Shown here: positions 1-13,039 of the stretch, piece by piece
Position numbering within the stretch: the stretch's first letter is position 1
Layout: each line of letters begins with the position of its first letter
Assembly (NCBI GenBank): GCA_027186245.1
Contig: CP114484.1
Span: 11,852,001 to 11,916,000 of the forward strand
DNA: 64,000 nucleotides
Source of the DNA: Coriaria nepalensis
Lineage: Eukaryota > Streptophyta > Magnoliopsida > Cucurbitales > Coriariaceae
Direction: 5' to 3'
Translations under genes and position numbers: made by a program
Notes under the pieces: model-generated
What the model saw: only the letters and a program-made list of their open reading frames with translations
Databases searched by the model: none
What the model was told of the DNA's origin: nothing

Positions 1-763
1 ATCTATTGTTGCCACAATCCTCAGGGACAGGTAACTAAGCAATCTCGCTCCAACATCTGAAAGCACATATCTTTGGAAATTTACTCTTAGCATTTATCCA
101 AAATGGGGTCCCAAACTATGAATTTTTACTTCATCTAGTGCTTTCACATTTTATTGTGCGACTCCCTTTCTATGATTCACTGATAGGGAATTGTACAATG
201 AATGGACAATCGAGTTGAAGGCAATGGCAGACCGTATTATTAGCATGCGCCATCAACTTTTTGATGCCTTGCGTGCTAGAGGTTAGCATTTTTAAGCCTT
301 TTATATGCACTTGCAGAAATCATGCACACAAATTAATGTTGAGAAGGATTGTCTTTTCACTGTCATTTTTGCCTCAGGTACACCGGGTGACTGGAGCCAT
401 ATCATCAAGCAGATTGGAATGTTTACTTTCACTGGATTAAACTCACAGCAAGTTGCCTTCATGACCAAAGAGTACCATATATATATGACCTCTGATGGGT
501 AATATCACGACCTTTTTATGATTTCATCAATCTAAAACCGGTTCATATGAGTAGCTTCTACAATGTGAGAACAGCAAATCAAATTATCTGTTCGATGACC
601 TTTTGTTGACATAATGAAGGTTCCGTAACACCGAATAATGCAAGTTACCTCACCATTTATGTTTTGTGAACCGTGTAGGAGGATAAGCATGGCTGGCTTG
701 AGCTCTAGGACGGTCCCGCATCTAGCTGATGCAATACATGCTGCAGTGACTCGTGCTGCCTAA
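1..763 (+). CDS. Aspartate aminotransferase, 3' end (partial)
   Basis: Pyridoxal-phosphate enzyme that exchanges amino groups between aspartate and 2-oxoglutarate. Only the C-terminal part is in the window; the 5' end and the PLP lysine lie to the left. Exons read 1-30, 187-281, 378-498 and 679-763 (TAA), all with GT-AG introns. Joined, they give [18 protein letters not shown], then [20 protein letters not shown], then [18 protein letters not shown], ending in VTRAA. The Arg in DGRISMAGL sits where the family binds the substrate carboxylate. The match to plant cytosolic/plastid aspartate aminotransferases is strong. The compartment cannot be decided without the N-terminus. The gene is tail-to-tail with La1. 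Confidence 0.93.
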
Positions 764-1548
764 ATGCTTTTTCAGGCAAACATTTTGCTCCCTAGAGAAC
801 GTATCACGTATCTCGGAGCTTAGAGTTATCACAAGACTTGTGTTCCTTTTGTTTCAATAATCGCTGCTTTACCTTGCAGATCCAGGGTCTCAAGGATTTA
901 AAGGCGCATTTGTACCAGAGAATTTTGATATTGATGTACTCCCAGTGGGGTATTTAAGGATTTTTATATCTGGTTTCTGCATGATCAATATTAATTTTCG
1001 ATTTCCCAAAAGAAATAAAAATAAAAATAATGTCATAACCACCTGGCTTGGTACCCTCTGCTACTCCAGTTCTCATCACAAGATGAAGATCACGAGGATT
1101 AATCTGTAACAAATAATCTCTGGAAATTGCTGACGCCTCCTCTCATTCAGTTTAGAGATTTTTTAGGGCGCCTTAGCATCTGCATAATTACATCGATATA
1201 ACTCCATTATCTAATTAACCAGTGATAATGAAAATCTTTCATCGTTCTTTTCATTTCATTCAGACATCTATTTATAGTAATTGTTTACATATAATCAACT
1301 TTTCATTCTGCTTTTGCATTACACTCTAGCTTTGTTATATAACATTTGTGAAATCTATAAATTATAGTTCTGGAGAATAGGAGAGAACCTACAAAATATC
1401 AGAAAGCTGAAAAGTTTGCTTTGTTGTAGTGAACTACAAGACTACAGAGCAAAATCCTCTGGTGTTAAATCACCGGCGGTAAATCTGCTTCTACACTGAC
1501 GCATCGTCGTTTAAAATTCATTGTAAACTGGGATCAGAGTCGATGCAA
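764..1548. other. Convergent 3' spacer
   Basis: Space between the stop codons of the aminotransferase (+) and La1 (-), presumably holding both 3' UTRs and polyadenylation signals. It is AT-rich. I see no open frame or repeat worth naming. Confidence 0.5.
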
Positions 1549-4500
1549 TCATGTACTCCCAATCTTATGAGCTTTATTATGGTGACCTCTGAAGGAATCG
1601 CCATCTCTTGACCGAGCATGTTTCCCACCCCTATTAAATTTCCCACCTCTAAGAACGCACATACAAAATAACATAAGAGACCCAATATTCCAGTCGAAGA
1701 AAAGAAAAAGAAAAAAAAAAGAGGAAAAGAAACGCAGAGACGCAATTCATGTTATATTATAACGTGTAATTCGATAGCACAAACCTTCCCCTGTTGCTCT
1801 TGTTATTGTCCCTGTGTTTGTCTTGACCACCACGGAGTAGGCTCCAGTACTCCTTTTCAGCTTCCCCTAAAATAACATTAATAAGCAACAATGTTGCCTC
1901 CAGGTCAATTGAATTTTGGATTTTTCACCCTTCCAAGACAAAAGATACAATCTTAAGGGCCTCTCATGAATATTGATGGATATTCAGAACCAATAACCAA
2001 TTGGAAATGATGAATACTGAGGCGCAATGTGTGGGGATCCAAAGAAGTACTTAAACAAAACGTTTCGGTATACCTACCAGTCACCGGTTCTAAAATAGCT
2101 ATATAGTTCTTCACGATCAGACCAGCTTTGTCTGAAAGGGCTGCAACAGCACGAGCTTTCTGAGAAGCTTCAGGTTCTTCAAACCGGACAAAACCTGTGT
2201 CTGCTCCCATCTTGAAATCAATGTACTTCACAAGAAAAAAGAAGATACAGATAGGAAGATCAGAGTGGATCATAGTAACCCTTGACCATCTAATCAAAGC
2301 TCTCTTCAATATCTCATTTTTGGGCCAAATCTTCATTATGTAGGAAAATCTCTTAATTACCATATAGATAGAGATGGAAAATGCAGACACAACGCAATGG
2401 AACCATAAAATACCTTGACAGTGCCAAAATTCTGAAAGATAACCTTCATATCCTCACGCATAACAACATCCATATTGTCTTTGTAGGAAGCAGCATTAAG
2501 CTTTTCTTCATTCTCTACATTCTCCTCTATGGAACCTTTGGAAGTCTTTTCTCCATCTTCTGTTTCATTTACTTCACCATCCAAACCATTTTTCTCAACA
2601 GCCTCATCTTTCTTCTCTTCAATGTCTTTCCCAGAAATTTCTCCATCTCTGTCAACATTTACTGATGCTGTTTGTTCAGTTTTGTCAGAAGCATTCTCGA
2701 AGAAATCATCTGTTACTTTAGCATCCTTCTCATCATGTTTGGCAGAACCTCCAGCTGACATGCACTTTAGTGTAAACGCCAGAATTAAGCCTTTTGGATA
2801 GCTGTTTCAATCATGAGTATCTATAATCAGGTTAAAAAGATAAAATGAGAAGATGAAGCAATGAGGGGGCCCATGACAATAGATTTTTCTCTTTGTAGCT
2901 ACTTACTTTGCTTCTGAATCTGAAGGTGAAGCAGAATTCTCAACATTTTGTGTCTCCTTTACTCTATCTGCTTCTGCATCGTAATCCTTCCTATTATGGA
3001 AATGTCATTGTAAAAATTATCTGCATGTATTCAAATCTATGCATGTATGTAAAAGAAGGTCTAACAGTTTGAACATCTCAATATTGAATTTAACCATCTA
3101 CCTCTTTTTCCATTCAACGATTCAAGTGTATCTAAAGAACTCTACATAGTTATATAAACTGAGCAGTTTGTCTCTAGTGGAAAATTACATCTTTCAAGCT
3201 TCACATACGTATAAATCTGAAAAAAAATAAACAAGGACTACAATTTAATTCTGTTGGTAGTGATGTGCTCACTTTGGTTTTAGTTCTAATTCTGCACCTG
3301 CATAAACCAAAATTTGCTTCAAAACCTTTTCAGCCTCTTCCTCTGTTGAAAACTCAATCAAAGCAGTACCAGAGAAACTTTTCTTGTGTTGAAAATGATG
3401 AGGCAGCCTCACACTACTAACCTGGAATGATTAGAACAAAATCTTTCACTCAATCAGAAACGTATATAGTTGATTTGATGGTATATTGTGAAACGTAAAC
3501 TAAAATTTAAAGGACATCATTCTTCAAAAGATGCCAGAACTGGATTTTTCTAAGCACTGAGTCCACAAGATAACAAGCTCACATTGAATCAAAACTTAAA
3601 ACTTACATCATGTTCATACCTTTGCAATTTGACTAAAGAAAGTCTCCACATCATCAAGCTTGACATTGTGCTCAAATGGTGAAGCAGCTATTGTTCTTAT
3701 GTCCAACTGTTCGATTATCTCTTCCGGCTTTGGGAGTTCAGTAGTCCTTCCAACTCTTTTCCCTGAACCACAGAGAGAGATGATAAAGATTCAACAACAT
3801 CTGCAGAGAATAGAAGAACAAGCAGCAATATCAAATGGGAAGTTGTTATATCTTATCAGCGTTTGTATTCTCATCTTCTGTTTTTCTTTCTTCTGGAAAC
3901 TAAACAACAACATCAAATTAGCACATTTTAAGGAAAGTAAGAAAAGCTAGAAAGACTGACCATCTTCAGAAACTTTAACGGAGGTAGACTTCCTAAGCGT
4001 TTCTGCCACAGCCTGCAAGGTCTCTTCAGGAACCTCATCTGGCTTCACATTCCCCAAATTAAGATGGCTTCTCATCCGAGTGAACGAACAAATCAAAGCC
4101 AAACTAACCGCTATTATCACAGTTAAAGATCAAAAAGAGAAAGATATTAAAAAGAAAATAAAAACCATAAAGTTTACGATGTTCGAAGCAAAAGGTCTAG
4201 GAAAAAAGTTTCCTAGCAAACCAAACAATGCCAGAAGAAGTACGGTGAGAAGTGAGAACGAGAGATAATTCAACAAACCAAAAATGATGCAGAGGTTGAG
4301 AGTTATAAAGAGAAAAAGTAGAGGAGAATAGTAAGGATACTGGCATCGGAGCTTTCGTTAATGGATTTCATAAGAAAATTGTCTCTTGGAAGATTGCTAT
4401 CGCTGAAGTAAAACTCCACCTTCAACAAAGAAAAGAAAATATGAAGCCCTAGTTCTTTGACAAATTAAACTCTAGCACAGCCTCTAGAAAGAGAAGAAGG

Positions 4501-4567
4501 TGTAAATATAATTGACCTGACGAAGTACTTTCTTCGCGGTCTCTTCGTCCAATGAAGGTATCGCCAT
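1549..4567 (-). CDS. LA1: La protein 1 (La motif plus two RRMs)
   Basis: RNA chaperone that binds 3' oligo(U) tails of RNA polymerase III transcripts in the nucleus. Ten exons: 4517-4567, 4341-4419, 3961-4110, 3620-3762, 3273-3421, 2907-2990, 2414-2801, 2078-2225, 1785-1866 and 1549-1648. They total 1374 nt, or 457 aa. The La motif covers about residues 1-95 (LDEETAKKVLRQVEFYFSDS). RRM1 covers about 125-205 (SFSGTALIEFSTEEEAEKVL). A linker contains YPKGLILAFTLK. An acidic Glu/Asp/Lys-rich stretch spans about 235-320. A C-terminal RRM follows at about 323-410 (IDFKMGADTGFVRFEEPEAS). The tail is Gly/Arg/Lys-rich (GGKFNRGGKHARSRDGD). I chose the ATG at 4567 because MAIPSLDEETAKK matches the family start. 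An in-frame upstream ATG at 4678 would add 37 residues. Confidence 0.93.
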
Positions 4568-5341
4568 TGCTGTCTGTTCACTTTGAACGAGAGAGAAGGG
4601 AGGGAGCTGCAGTAGGGTTTTCGCGATTTTGGGAAATTTTAATGGCGTTACCGCTTTAGAATAAATAACTATCTTCATTTCTTTCCTCCGGTCAAATTAT
4701 AAATAAATATTTATGTCTTCCGGCAATACTTAGGCCATGTTTGGTCAAAAGATTGATTTATTGATTTATTACTGTCATTTCAAGAAATTTTAAAAAATAT
4801 CAAAAATAAAAATGTAAATTAAAAAATACTTATTTAATTTTTATCAATTTCATAATAATAATTTTTTTTTACTATAATAAAAATAAAAATAAGAATGAAT
4901 AGATGCTATGATCAAAAGAAAAAAAAAAACCCAAATATGAAAAGTAAAACATCCCAGTTTCATGGAAGCAAAAGCCTTCATCTCCAGAAAAGTACTACGA
5001 CTCCAATCACAACAATGGCAGACAGAGATTATTTCCTTCCGTATATTTTTTGAGTGACATCGGAAAAACTTATGGGTCTATGCCACAGGCTGGCCGAGTA
5101 AAGACTATCATCATCTTCATCATCATACAAGTCAAACAGAACAACATAATTAATAGAGAACCGCTTCGTAAATTTGCAACACTCCACTTTCTTCAGTGGC
5201 CTCTTCAGAAGAGCAGATCCTCCATCTTTGTTAATAGTCATTATATATCAGACTAAAGAATCATAAAACCGAACCAATAGAAACCTTTCGTTATGGCACT
5301 GTGACTCTGGTACCAGATCAAATGATTTTTTTTTTTTTTTT

Positions 5342-7578
5342 TCACATGAAGTCTTCCTCGAGTTCTTGTAATGATTTGCTTGCGGATGCAATCTGTTTGT
5401 TGGATGTCATCTTTTCAGAGACCATCAAACCCTTGTAGCTCCTCAGTTCTGCTTGCCTCTCCTTCTCCATCCTGTCCATCTCCTCTCGCTGTTTCTGGAG
5501 GAGAATAAACAAAGGAAGCTTAATAAAGAATCTTTCATAAAGCAACTCTATTGCATTTCTGAAGAAACTATGAAGGATATAGTTTTGCATCTTGTGATCC
5601 TATATTACTGTGGGTTTCAGGCAAGTCAAAACTCAAAAGTCTTGACAAGCAAAAAGTTCAAAAGACGGGGGAGGAAAAATGATTTGAAACTTGAAAAGAT
5701 TTCACCAGAGACGGTTGTTTAAGCAATAAAAATCTGCAGTATAATCACAACACGTGCCAAATGCAGATTAAACTACAAATCACCCATCTATAAGACTCAA
5801 ATGTTCCTACCAACTAGATGCTGATGTAGAGTGCAAACATATGACAGTGTGTGATCAGGAACCCAGGCAAATTGGTGACAACTAAAGAAGAAAAGGGTGA
5901 GAAACAAGGTTCACCCTCTGTTCTGTAAGCACCTAAAGATAAAAGAGTTCTATTTTACAGACCACATATTAGTTGGGAAAATGGATAGCGGTGAATGAGA
6001 AAGATATGTTGGGTCACCTTATCTCTCAAATGCAGTTTCCGCTCTGCCCTTTCGGCTGCATTCACTGCTTCACGTTCAGCTGCATTTGTGGAAACATACA
6101 AAACATTTAGCCATTGTATCACAGAAAAATAGGCAATAACAAATATCTGTGCTTACACGCATAAGTGTCAAACAGTTAGAACATGTTTGCCCTCTATGCA
6201 AATAGCCATGCAGAAATATGGAAAATGTGCTAGAAATTGTCCACTGCATTTATCATGAAACATAAGGCAAAGAAATTTAGATTTCCAAATCACCTTTTAA
6301 ATCAGGCTTCCTTTCCACCTTTGTCTTGTTCAATCTATTAACAATCTCATTGATCCGCTTCTCAACCCTTACAGTTCGGACCTGGAATGAGAATAAAAGC
6401 AAAACAGAACTCCTATGATCTCCATGAGGTCCCCCCAGAGCAAGAAACTTGCAATAACACAATATTATACCGACTGAAAGACAAAGAAGCCTACCATCTT
6501 TGAATTGTGAAAGCCAACTTGACCAACATCCATGGAAGTTGTTTTCTTCAAATTGGCCCAGGGAGTGTAAACAACATCGACATTGTTTACCTTATTTCCT
6601 GCCATGTAATCCAATAGCCGTATATTCAAACCACATGGCAGCAATTCCGCAGGTTAAAAAACAAAAAAGGAAATGAAAGATATTGGTTATGATGATGTTT
6701 AATGACTGTCCTACTGCTGAACTCCCATGACCAACACCATAATTGTGTGCATGCATATTTGTAACAGAAGAGTGTGAGTTAAATTTGCCTTGGATAGAGT
6801 TTGCTTTGACAAGCTGAGCACAATCCTCCAATACACCTTCGCTTATATCATCAATAGTTCGACCCTTGTGTAGTCTTAAATAAACATGGGCGGATGACAT
6901 CTTATCAACATGGAACCTGCACGGAACAACCCTTATTACAAAAGGTGTTGGGCTTAAAGGATATGAACCAACAACAAACCTACTACATACTTCTAACTTT
7001 GGAAGGGAGCACTAAATTTGGAAGGGAGCACCCAGCTCATACTGAAATCTTATGCTCTAATATAGCCCGATAAACGAAAGAATGCTCTAAGCCACTTAAG
7101 GACAACAGACATGCACATACAAAAGTATTAAAAAAGGTTTCCGATTCCTACGTACTCTTCCACCACAAATTTAGACACAAAGCAAGGATTAGAGTCGAAA
7201 GCATATTTCCCTATATAGTATATCACCCTCCAATACTTCTTTCAGGGGAATGAAAGATCGAACCAGATTACATCAGAAATTCTCATAATCCATTTAGAGG
7301 ACCAGAAATAAACCAAAAGAGAGCCGCGAATCTTCACAATCAGTTACCATCATCAATCAAGGTGGCACAATCGACTCAAAAAAGCTACCAAATCTCCACA
7401 AAAAGAGAAATCCATGAAACGCCAAACAAATTTTTTATTTTTTTTTTAAGGGCGGACTGACTTACCACACATCCTCAGGGAAGCCGTACTTGATGAGCTC
7501 CTCGTTCTCGTGCTTATCGAGGCCCATGAAAATGGTGTAATCACCAGCCTCAGGCCGAGCTTTGAAGTAGAAAACCAT
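5342..7578 (-). CDS. CCDC25-like protein (NFACT-R/DUF814 family)
   Basis: Plant homologue of coiled-coil domain-containing protein 25. Six exons: 7466-7578, 6789-6916, 6495-6598, 6294-6381, 6018-6079 and 5342-5494. They total 648 nt, or 215 aa, close to the usual length of about 200-215. The N-terminal NFACT-R fold is recognisable ([19 protein letters not shown], then [20 protein letters not shown] and [12 protein letters not shown]). The C-terminal third is a charged coiled coil ([20 protein letters not shown]). The second intron starts with GC instead of GT (donor at 6788-6787), and reading it as GC-AG is the only way to restore [16 protein letters not shown]. The exact biochemical role in plants is not established. 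Animal CCDC25 has been described as a membrane sensor of extracellular DNA, which need not apply here. Confidence 0.9.
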
Positions 7579-8275
7579 GGCGTTTATTCGAATTCGCAGA
7601 GAGAGAGAGATTCATGCGTTTTGAGGGTTTGGAGTCGTAGAGAGAGAGAGACGTTTCGCGTTTTGGGATTTCCCTTGTACAACTGGGTTGATATGAGCTG
7701 CTTGGACGCTCGATAACGCGGAATCCTTTTTCCCGAAAAGCTAAACTGCGCTTTTTGGGGCGAAATAGAAAAGCTCGTTTGTATAGCGTCCAAAATGAGC
7801 AGAGCCGGCTCTCCATCGTAGCCAGTGATTTAAGGTCATATATATATATATATATATTATAATACTTTAAATAATTATAATATATATATAATTATTAAAA
7901 TTTAATCATGTATTACAAATATTTTTATTATATTTATGAAAAGTAAAATAATTATGAGAACTCATTTATATATTTATTATAATAATAATTTTTTATTAAA
8001 AAAGATGATATAATTTTTGATATATAAATTTTAAAAAATATAAATTTTATATTAAAAAGATTTTAAATTTTAATTTAACTTAAGAGCAATACGAGCCACC
8101 TATAATTATATTATATGAGTCAACTCCATGGTCAATAATGTTACAATGTGCATGAATGAATAATGAATTTTAGAAATTTTAAATTTTAAAATTTTTAAAA
8201 TTTATTTATATTTTTAATAAAATTTAAATATTATGTAAAATATATTATATAAATAAATGAGCTTATTTCATTTAA

Positions 8276-8306
<31 letters not shown>

Positions 8307-9128
8307 AAAATTATCATTCTTTATAAGCATGCATGAGTAAAATATTTAAATATAATCCGATGAATTCAGATCAAATCTTAGTCTTTAAAAATTTGATCGG
8401 ATCTCGAATTAGATATATCTGATCAAATTTTTTAAGATTAAAATCTGATATGTCTGATTACGGGTATTTAATCGGAAACCTAAAATTCAATAAAAAAAAA
8501 TTAAAACCTAAAATTCATACAAACATAAAATATATAAAAGATCTAAGATTTAAAAGGTTGAGATTATAGACCAAAGAAGAACCGCTGCTCTGCCTTTAAG
8601 CAAGTAAGGCCACTACTTATAAAATAATCTCAAATTATTAAAAAATATATATATTTTTATTTTTTTTTAAATGGTCATACATAGCTCTCTATACTAAGTA
8701 CTAACCGCTAAAAGAATGAAAATATACTTTTTATTTATATTAAAATCGAATCAGATGGATAAATATTATTTATTTTCATCGTCCGCACAATTCGTGACTT
8801 TGTGTTATAGTTTTAACGGATTAAGAAAATATTTTGATTACTTTTAGATGATGGCTTGTTATCGGATTTGGGTCATGCCTGCTGTGACGATGGCCCATGG
8901 GGGGTAGTTTACTGATCAGCGGATTGCCAAGGAGCAATTTCTGATTTTCTTCAACCCATATAAATATTTTTTTTTCCCCCCCCCTAAAAGTCATTAATCA
9001 TTAGATCAGTTAAAAGTCCAATAATTTGGTACAAAATCAGAAGGCACTAAGAAAAGAAGATTACAACTACTCTATGTGGAATTAAACAAAGTACCAAAAT
9101 GAATGGGGGGGGGGGGGGGAAGGTATGA
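7579..9128. other. AT-rich intergenic region
   Basis: Promoter side of the CCDC25-like gene and 3' side of the TauE/SafE gene. There is a GA-rich leader at 7600-7660, then very AT-rich DNA with an (AT)n run near 7836-7858 and another near 8275-8292. A C9 tract lies near 8976-8984 and a G15 tract at 9105-9119. I see no coding signal. Confidence 0.5.
9105..9119. repeat. G15 homopolymer
   Basis: Fifteen consecutive G bases on the plus strand, starting 10 bases beyond the TauE/SafE stop codon. In that transcript it would be a C tract at the start of the 3' UTR. The true length is uncertain, since such tracts are poorly sequenced. Confidence 0.8.
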
Positions 9129-11766
9129 TTATACATCATATTTGCATAAATTCTCAAACCCCATGTATTCATTTCTCTGGATCTTCCCTATCATGTTTGA
9201 CATCCCAACTCCACCTATACATCATACACATGCAACCAAATGTATAACATAATGTTGGTGTCAATAAAATCCTTTTCTTGGGTTACACCTCAACATCAAG
9301 CAAATCATATACAAAGAGAAAAATAATAACACTCACCTAGTGAGATTGCACTCACAAATATTGTGAATGCTAGAATGAAGATAATCAACGACGCTCTCCC
9401 TAGCATGATGATCATCTTTCTTACAATATGTTGCCCCATATAGGCTGCTAATGTTGCCACGGCAACAAAGTAAACAGCTGCACTTCTCAAATCCATCACA
9501 TAAGAAAAAGCACATCTTGTTGTAATAAATAAATAAATAAAGAAAAACTAGGATAAAAAATATATTACCGTAAGGAACGGGAAAACGATTTAGAAGGTAG
9601 TACTCTACAACAGACATGGACGAGGAGAAGGTCATGGCAAAAGTTGCCGTGGCACTTGAGACCTGCAAAGAAGTTGACTTAACAGTTAGTGTCAAACTTT
9701 TTGTTGTGTTAAAAAGTTCACAGTTAGTTCATAATATCAACCTGAGCGGGAACTCCCAGCTCTAAAAATAGTGGACCCATGATAAACCCTCCACCGAGCC
9801 CAAGCAGCCCGCCAACTAATCCAGCCAATATACCAAAAGCACAATATATAGCAAGCTGCAAAACTCGAAAATCCGTGCCTTGGTCACCCTTGGAGGCAAT
9901 CACTCTCCTTCCATTGTATAAGCTAACTGCCTCATATAAGGACACCCCAACAGAAACTGGGATCTGCAAAACAAGGCATAGTTTACGTATGTCAGAAAAC
10001 AGATTTAACAATGATAACTGATTCCGCACATTGTTGTTATGGCTGTTATTTTTGAAAATTATGAATATACCTGCAGTAAGTTCAAAACCCAATAGGCGGT
10101 TGAACAAGTACTTGTGTTATTCTGTAGTCAAGAGAATAACTTTTTCTTTAAATAATGATTATTATACGAAACTTTTATTGAAAAGAATATGATAGAGGAA
10201 GCTTGAAAGACCTTGGCAATCTGGAGAATGAGAAATGCACACCAAACAAAAACAAGAAGTCCAAGTTCCTTCCAGCAAACATTCTCAAGAATAGAGACCT
10301 GAATAATTAATTCAAATCATATTTGAGCTTTCAAAAATAGCTCGTAATGATTAGAGCTTATGAGGAGAGTGCGATTTCATACCTCTTGTTCCTTGGTCTC
10401 CTTTTGAGGGCCATTGCTCGGGCCACTAGGAAGAGGTTTGTATTCCACGTCAGCATTTCCAGACCCTGATTTTAGTTGACAGAAAGAGGAACGAATATAT
10501 GAGCAACAAAATAAGACTTAGTACAATAACAAATCTTGATCGGCAAGCAATGAAAAAGTAGATGTTTTTAACTCACCATTCGATTCGATTCGCTTATTGG
10601 CTTCCTAAACTCATCAAAAAAGTAAGACTCTGATCATTAGTAATTTATACATCGCAATACTGAATCATAAATATGCAGAAGAAAAAAAAATACATTGCTA
10701 AAAAAATTGCATAGGCTATGGAGTTACATTTTTCATTATTGTTTCCTTTTTCCAAGTTTCAACACCTTTCATAAATGCTTTTGTCGAAGTGCCTGCAGAA
10801 AATATGGCACATCCGATTTAAAACGGTGATACCGCTGAATTTTTTCCTCTGTGAAGGGGAACTAGTCAATAAGATATGCCCATTAGTACCTATGAAGAGA
10901 ATGATAAGCAAAACTGTGACCATCCAATCAGCAAATATCACATTGAAAGCTACTCCGATACTAATCCCAAGCATGAGCATAGGCTGGATTAGCAAAGCCA
11001 AATCATAGTCTATAATTGGCATATCAAGTGTGGGATGCCTTAGTTTAAGGTTATAGTAAACAGTTGATGCTGCTGCCCCCATGATCATACCTTTAATGAG
11101 AAAAGGAAAAAGAGAAGTGTAAGAATATCTCCTTAGTAAGTAAAAGTTTCTATTTGTAATAATCAAATCTCTCACATTTTGATATAGCTGTTGCAGACTT
11201 GGAATCAAACCCGATAATGAGACTAAGCATAGGAACGAAAATGCCGCCTCCCCCTACGCCACCTACACTTCCAAACGCGGCCCCACAGAACCCGATAAAT
11301 GAACCGACCACAATTTGCCACCCGAATTTCATTTCCTTCACAGTTTAGAAACATCAACGTACATAACATACCCAATAATAATCAATCAGCTAAGAATAAT
11401 CCCCCACTCTCTCTCTCTTTTTTGTTTTTTCCCACAGACAGAGCATTCATGGTTTTATGTAAAAACTATGTCAAGAAAAGAAGTTACAGATTTGAATAAA
11501 GGGGTTTAAGGTAATAGGGAAAAAAAAATTAAGCGTACTGGCCAAACATGTTGATAACCCGATTTGTCTGATTTCCACAAGAAATTTGCAGCTCGGAGAA
11601 GGTAATTAGATACTGAATCAGGGTCTCCTTCTGACCTGTCGAGTCCAGATGCTTCCAGCTTCAGACCTCTCTCAGCCGAAACGAGAACCAGAGCAAATAT
11701 AAAGTTGAGCATCATCGTCAACATTGATCTCATTCCTCGCCAATATTTCCCTCCAGAATCAGCCAT
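9129..11766 (-). CDS. TauE/SafE family membrane transporter (sulfite exporter-like)
   Basis: Predicted polytopic membrane transporter of the TauE/SafE family; plant substrates are poorly known. Twelve exons: 11539-11766, 11176-11335, 10890-11090, 10728-10792, 10577-10604, 10383-10465, 10212-10298, 10071-10121, 9742-9963, 9569-9662, 9337-9477 and 9129-9214. They total 1446 nt, or 481 aa. A hydrophobic N-terminal segment ([16 protein letters not shown]) may be a signal anchor. The two internally repeated halves each begin with the family's glycine-rich loop: [15 protein letters not shown] in the first half and [16 protein letters not shown] in the second. A hydrophilic loop (about residues 205-260) separates the halves, and the C-terminus is a short soluble tail. 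The upstream region is full of GA/CT microsatellites. The reading is clean across all junctions. Confidence 0.92.
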
Positions 11767-11834
11767 TATCTCCCTAACTTGAAAATGCGGATCCCTTAAA
11801 GCTCAAGCGCTCAAATCACATGCAGATCAAACCA

Positions 11835-11838
<4 letters not shown>

Positions 11839-11873
<35 letters not shown>

Positions 11874-11878
11874 AGAGA
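11839..11878. repeat. (GA)n microsatellite
   Basis: Perfect GA dinucleotide run about 75 bases upstream of the TauE/SafE start codon, so probably in its 5' UTR or core promoter, where it reads (CT)n/(TC)n in the sense strand. Confidence 0.9.
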
Positions 11879-12009
11879 GAAGAACTTTGAAAAAAGAACA
11901 ATAAAATAACGAATAGAAACGGAGAACACGAGAAGAAAATGAATGAAGAAAAGGGATGGTGAGCTAAAGATAAAAAGTGGTAATGCGTAGAGGTGAGGAG
12001 AAAAGTCTC

Positions 12010-12033
12010 CCCCTCTCTCTCTCTCTCTCTCTC
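12010..12033. repeat. (CT)n microsatellite
   Basis: CT dinucleotide run about 245 bases upstream of the TauE/SafE start codon, complementary to the (GA)n run at 11839-11878. The pair could in principle form a hairpin. Confidence 0.85.
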
Positions 12034-13039
12034 ACTCTCCCCCGCCCGCTTCTCTTCATGTGAGACACGGCAGAGATGGTCGGAGGAGAAAGTGGCGTGC
12101 TAATTATAGGACACTAGAAAGCGAAGAGGGACACACTATGAATAAATGTATTTGTCTTTTACCTCTTGATTGTAATAAATTAGAATTTCCATCTTATAAT
12201 TTATTGTTTTCTTTATTTTCCACGTCAGAATATGAGATGTCTCGATCCCTCCAATTATATGCATCTTTTTAATAATTTAAAATTAAATTTTAATTTTAAC
12301 ATCAAATTTATTACAGATAAATTTTATTTATTCAATTTATATATACAAATTATATTTATATTATAATGAAATTTAATATATTAAATAAGCTATTCAATTT
12401 TTTTTTCTTTCGGTTGACTCAAAAGTCTTATGAGTTTATCCATACACGTGTGAGAGAGGTGGATTCTAAGCTGACGCCATTATTGAAAAAGATAAAATTT
12501 TACTATTTTAGTGCATACGGCTACGAAAGTGAAGTAACTTTGGTCAGATCCAGAGAATACCTCTCCTCTCACGATTACCGGTTCAATGCTGAAGTGTGAA
12601 ACTGTGCCACCCTTTGCGCTTTCCGGCCCATCCTCCGGTCCACTGCCGCTTCCCATGCGCGCATACTCTTCTTATTTCCAAATAGGCCCATCTAAGTGGA
12701 CCCATGTGCAGACATATGCGTAGTTGATGTATATTCATGAACCCACGATTAGGAAATTGTTTATTCTGACTGTCGTATTTCTTAAAGCTGCTTTTCTTTT
12801 TTTCACCCGACACACTTGCTTTTAATAAAGTTTGGTCAGGATTCAAATTATGTGACGGTGTTTGATTTAGGTGGAGGAAGAAAATGACAGAAAGTAACCA
12901 GAAATTGTGCAGTCCAAGCAGAAATTTCTCTTTTCTTCCCCGATTCCAAGATTCATTACAACATTGTGCAGTCAGCAGAAATTGAGCCTTAAAGTAGGAA
13001 GCTCAAAGCTGTGTTCATGGCAGAGGCATCTCATCATAT

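Larger units (their letters stand above)
11767..13039. other. Intergenic region with GA/CT microsatellites
   Basis: Upstream of the TauE/SafE gene. In the sense of that gene the near-promoter is pyrimidine/purine-biased: a (GA)n run at about 11839-11878 and a (CT)n run at about 12010-12033, both on the plus strand. The rest is AT-rich with no convincing open frame. The right end should hold the 3' UTR of the signal peptide peptidase gene. Confidence 0.55.

Noticed and set aside
4730..4930. Possible MITE beginning GGCCATGTTTGG upstream of La1
   Set aside because: The left end looks typical, but I could not find a matching inverted right end or target duplication.
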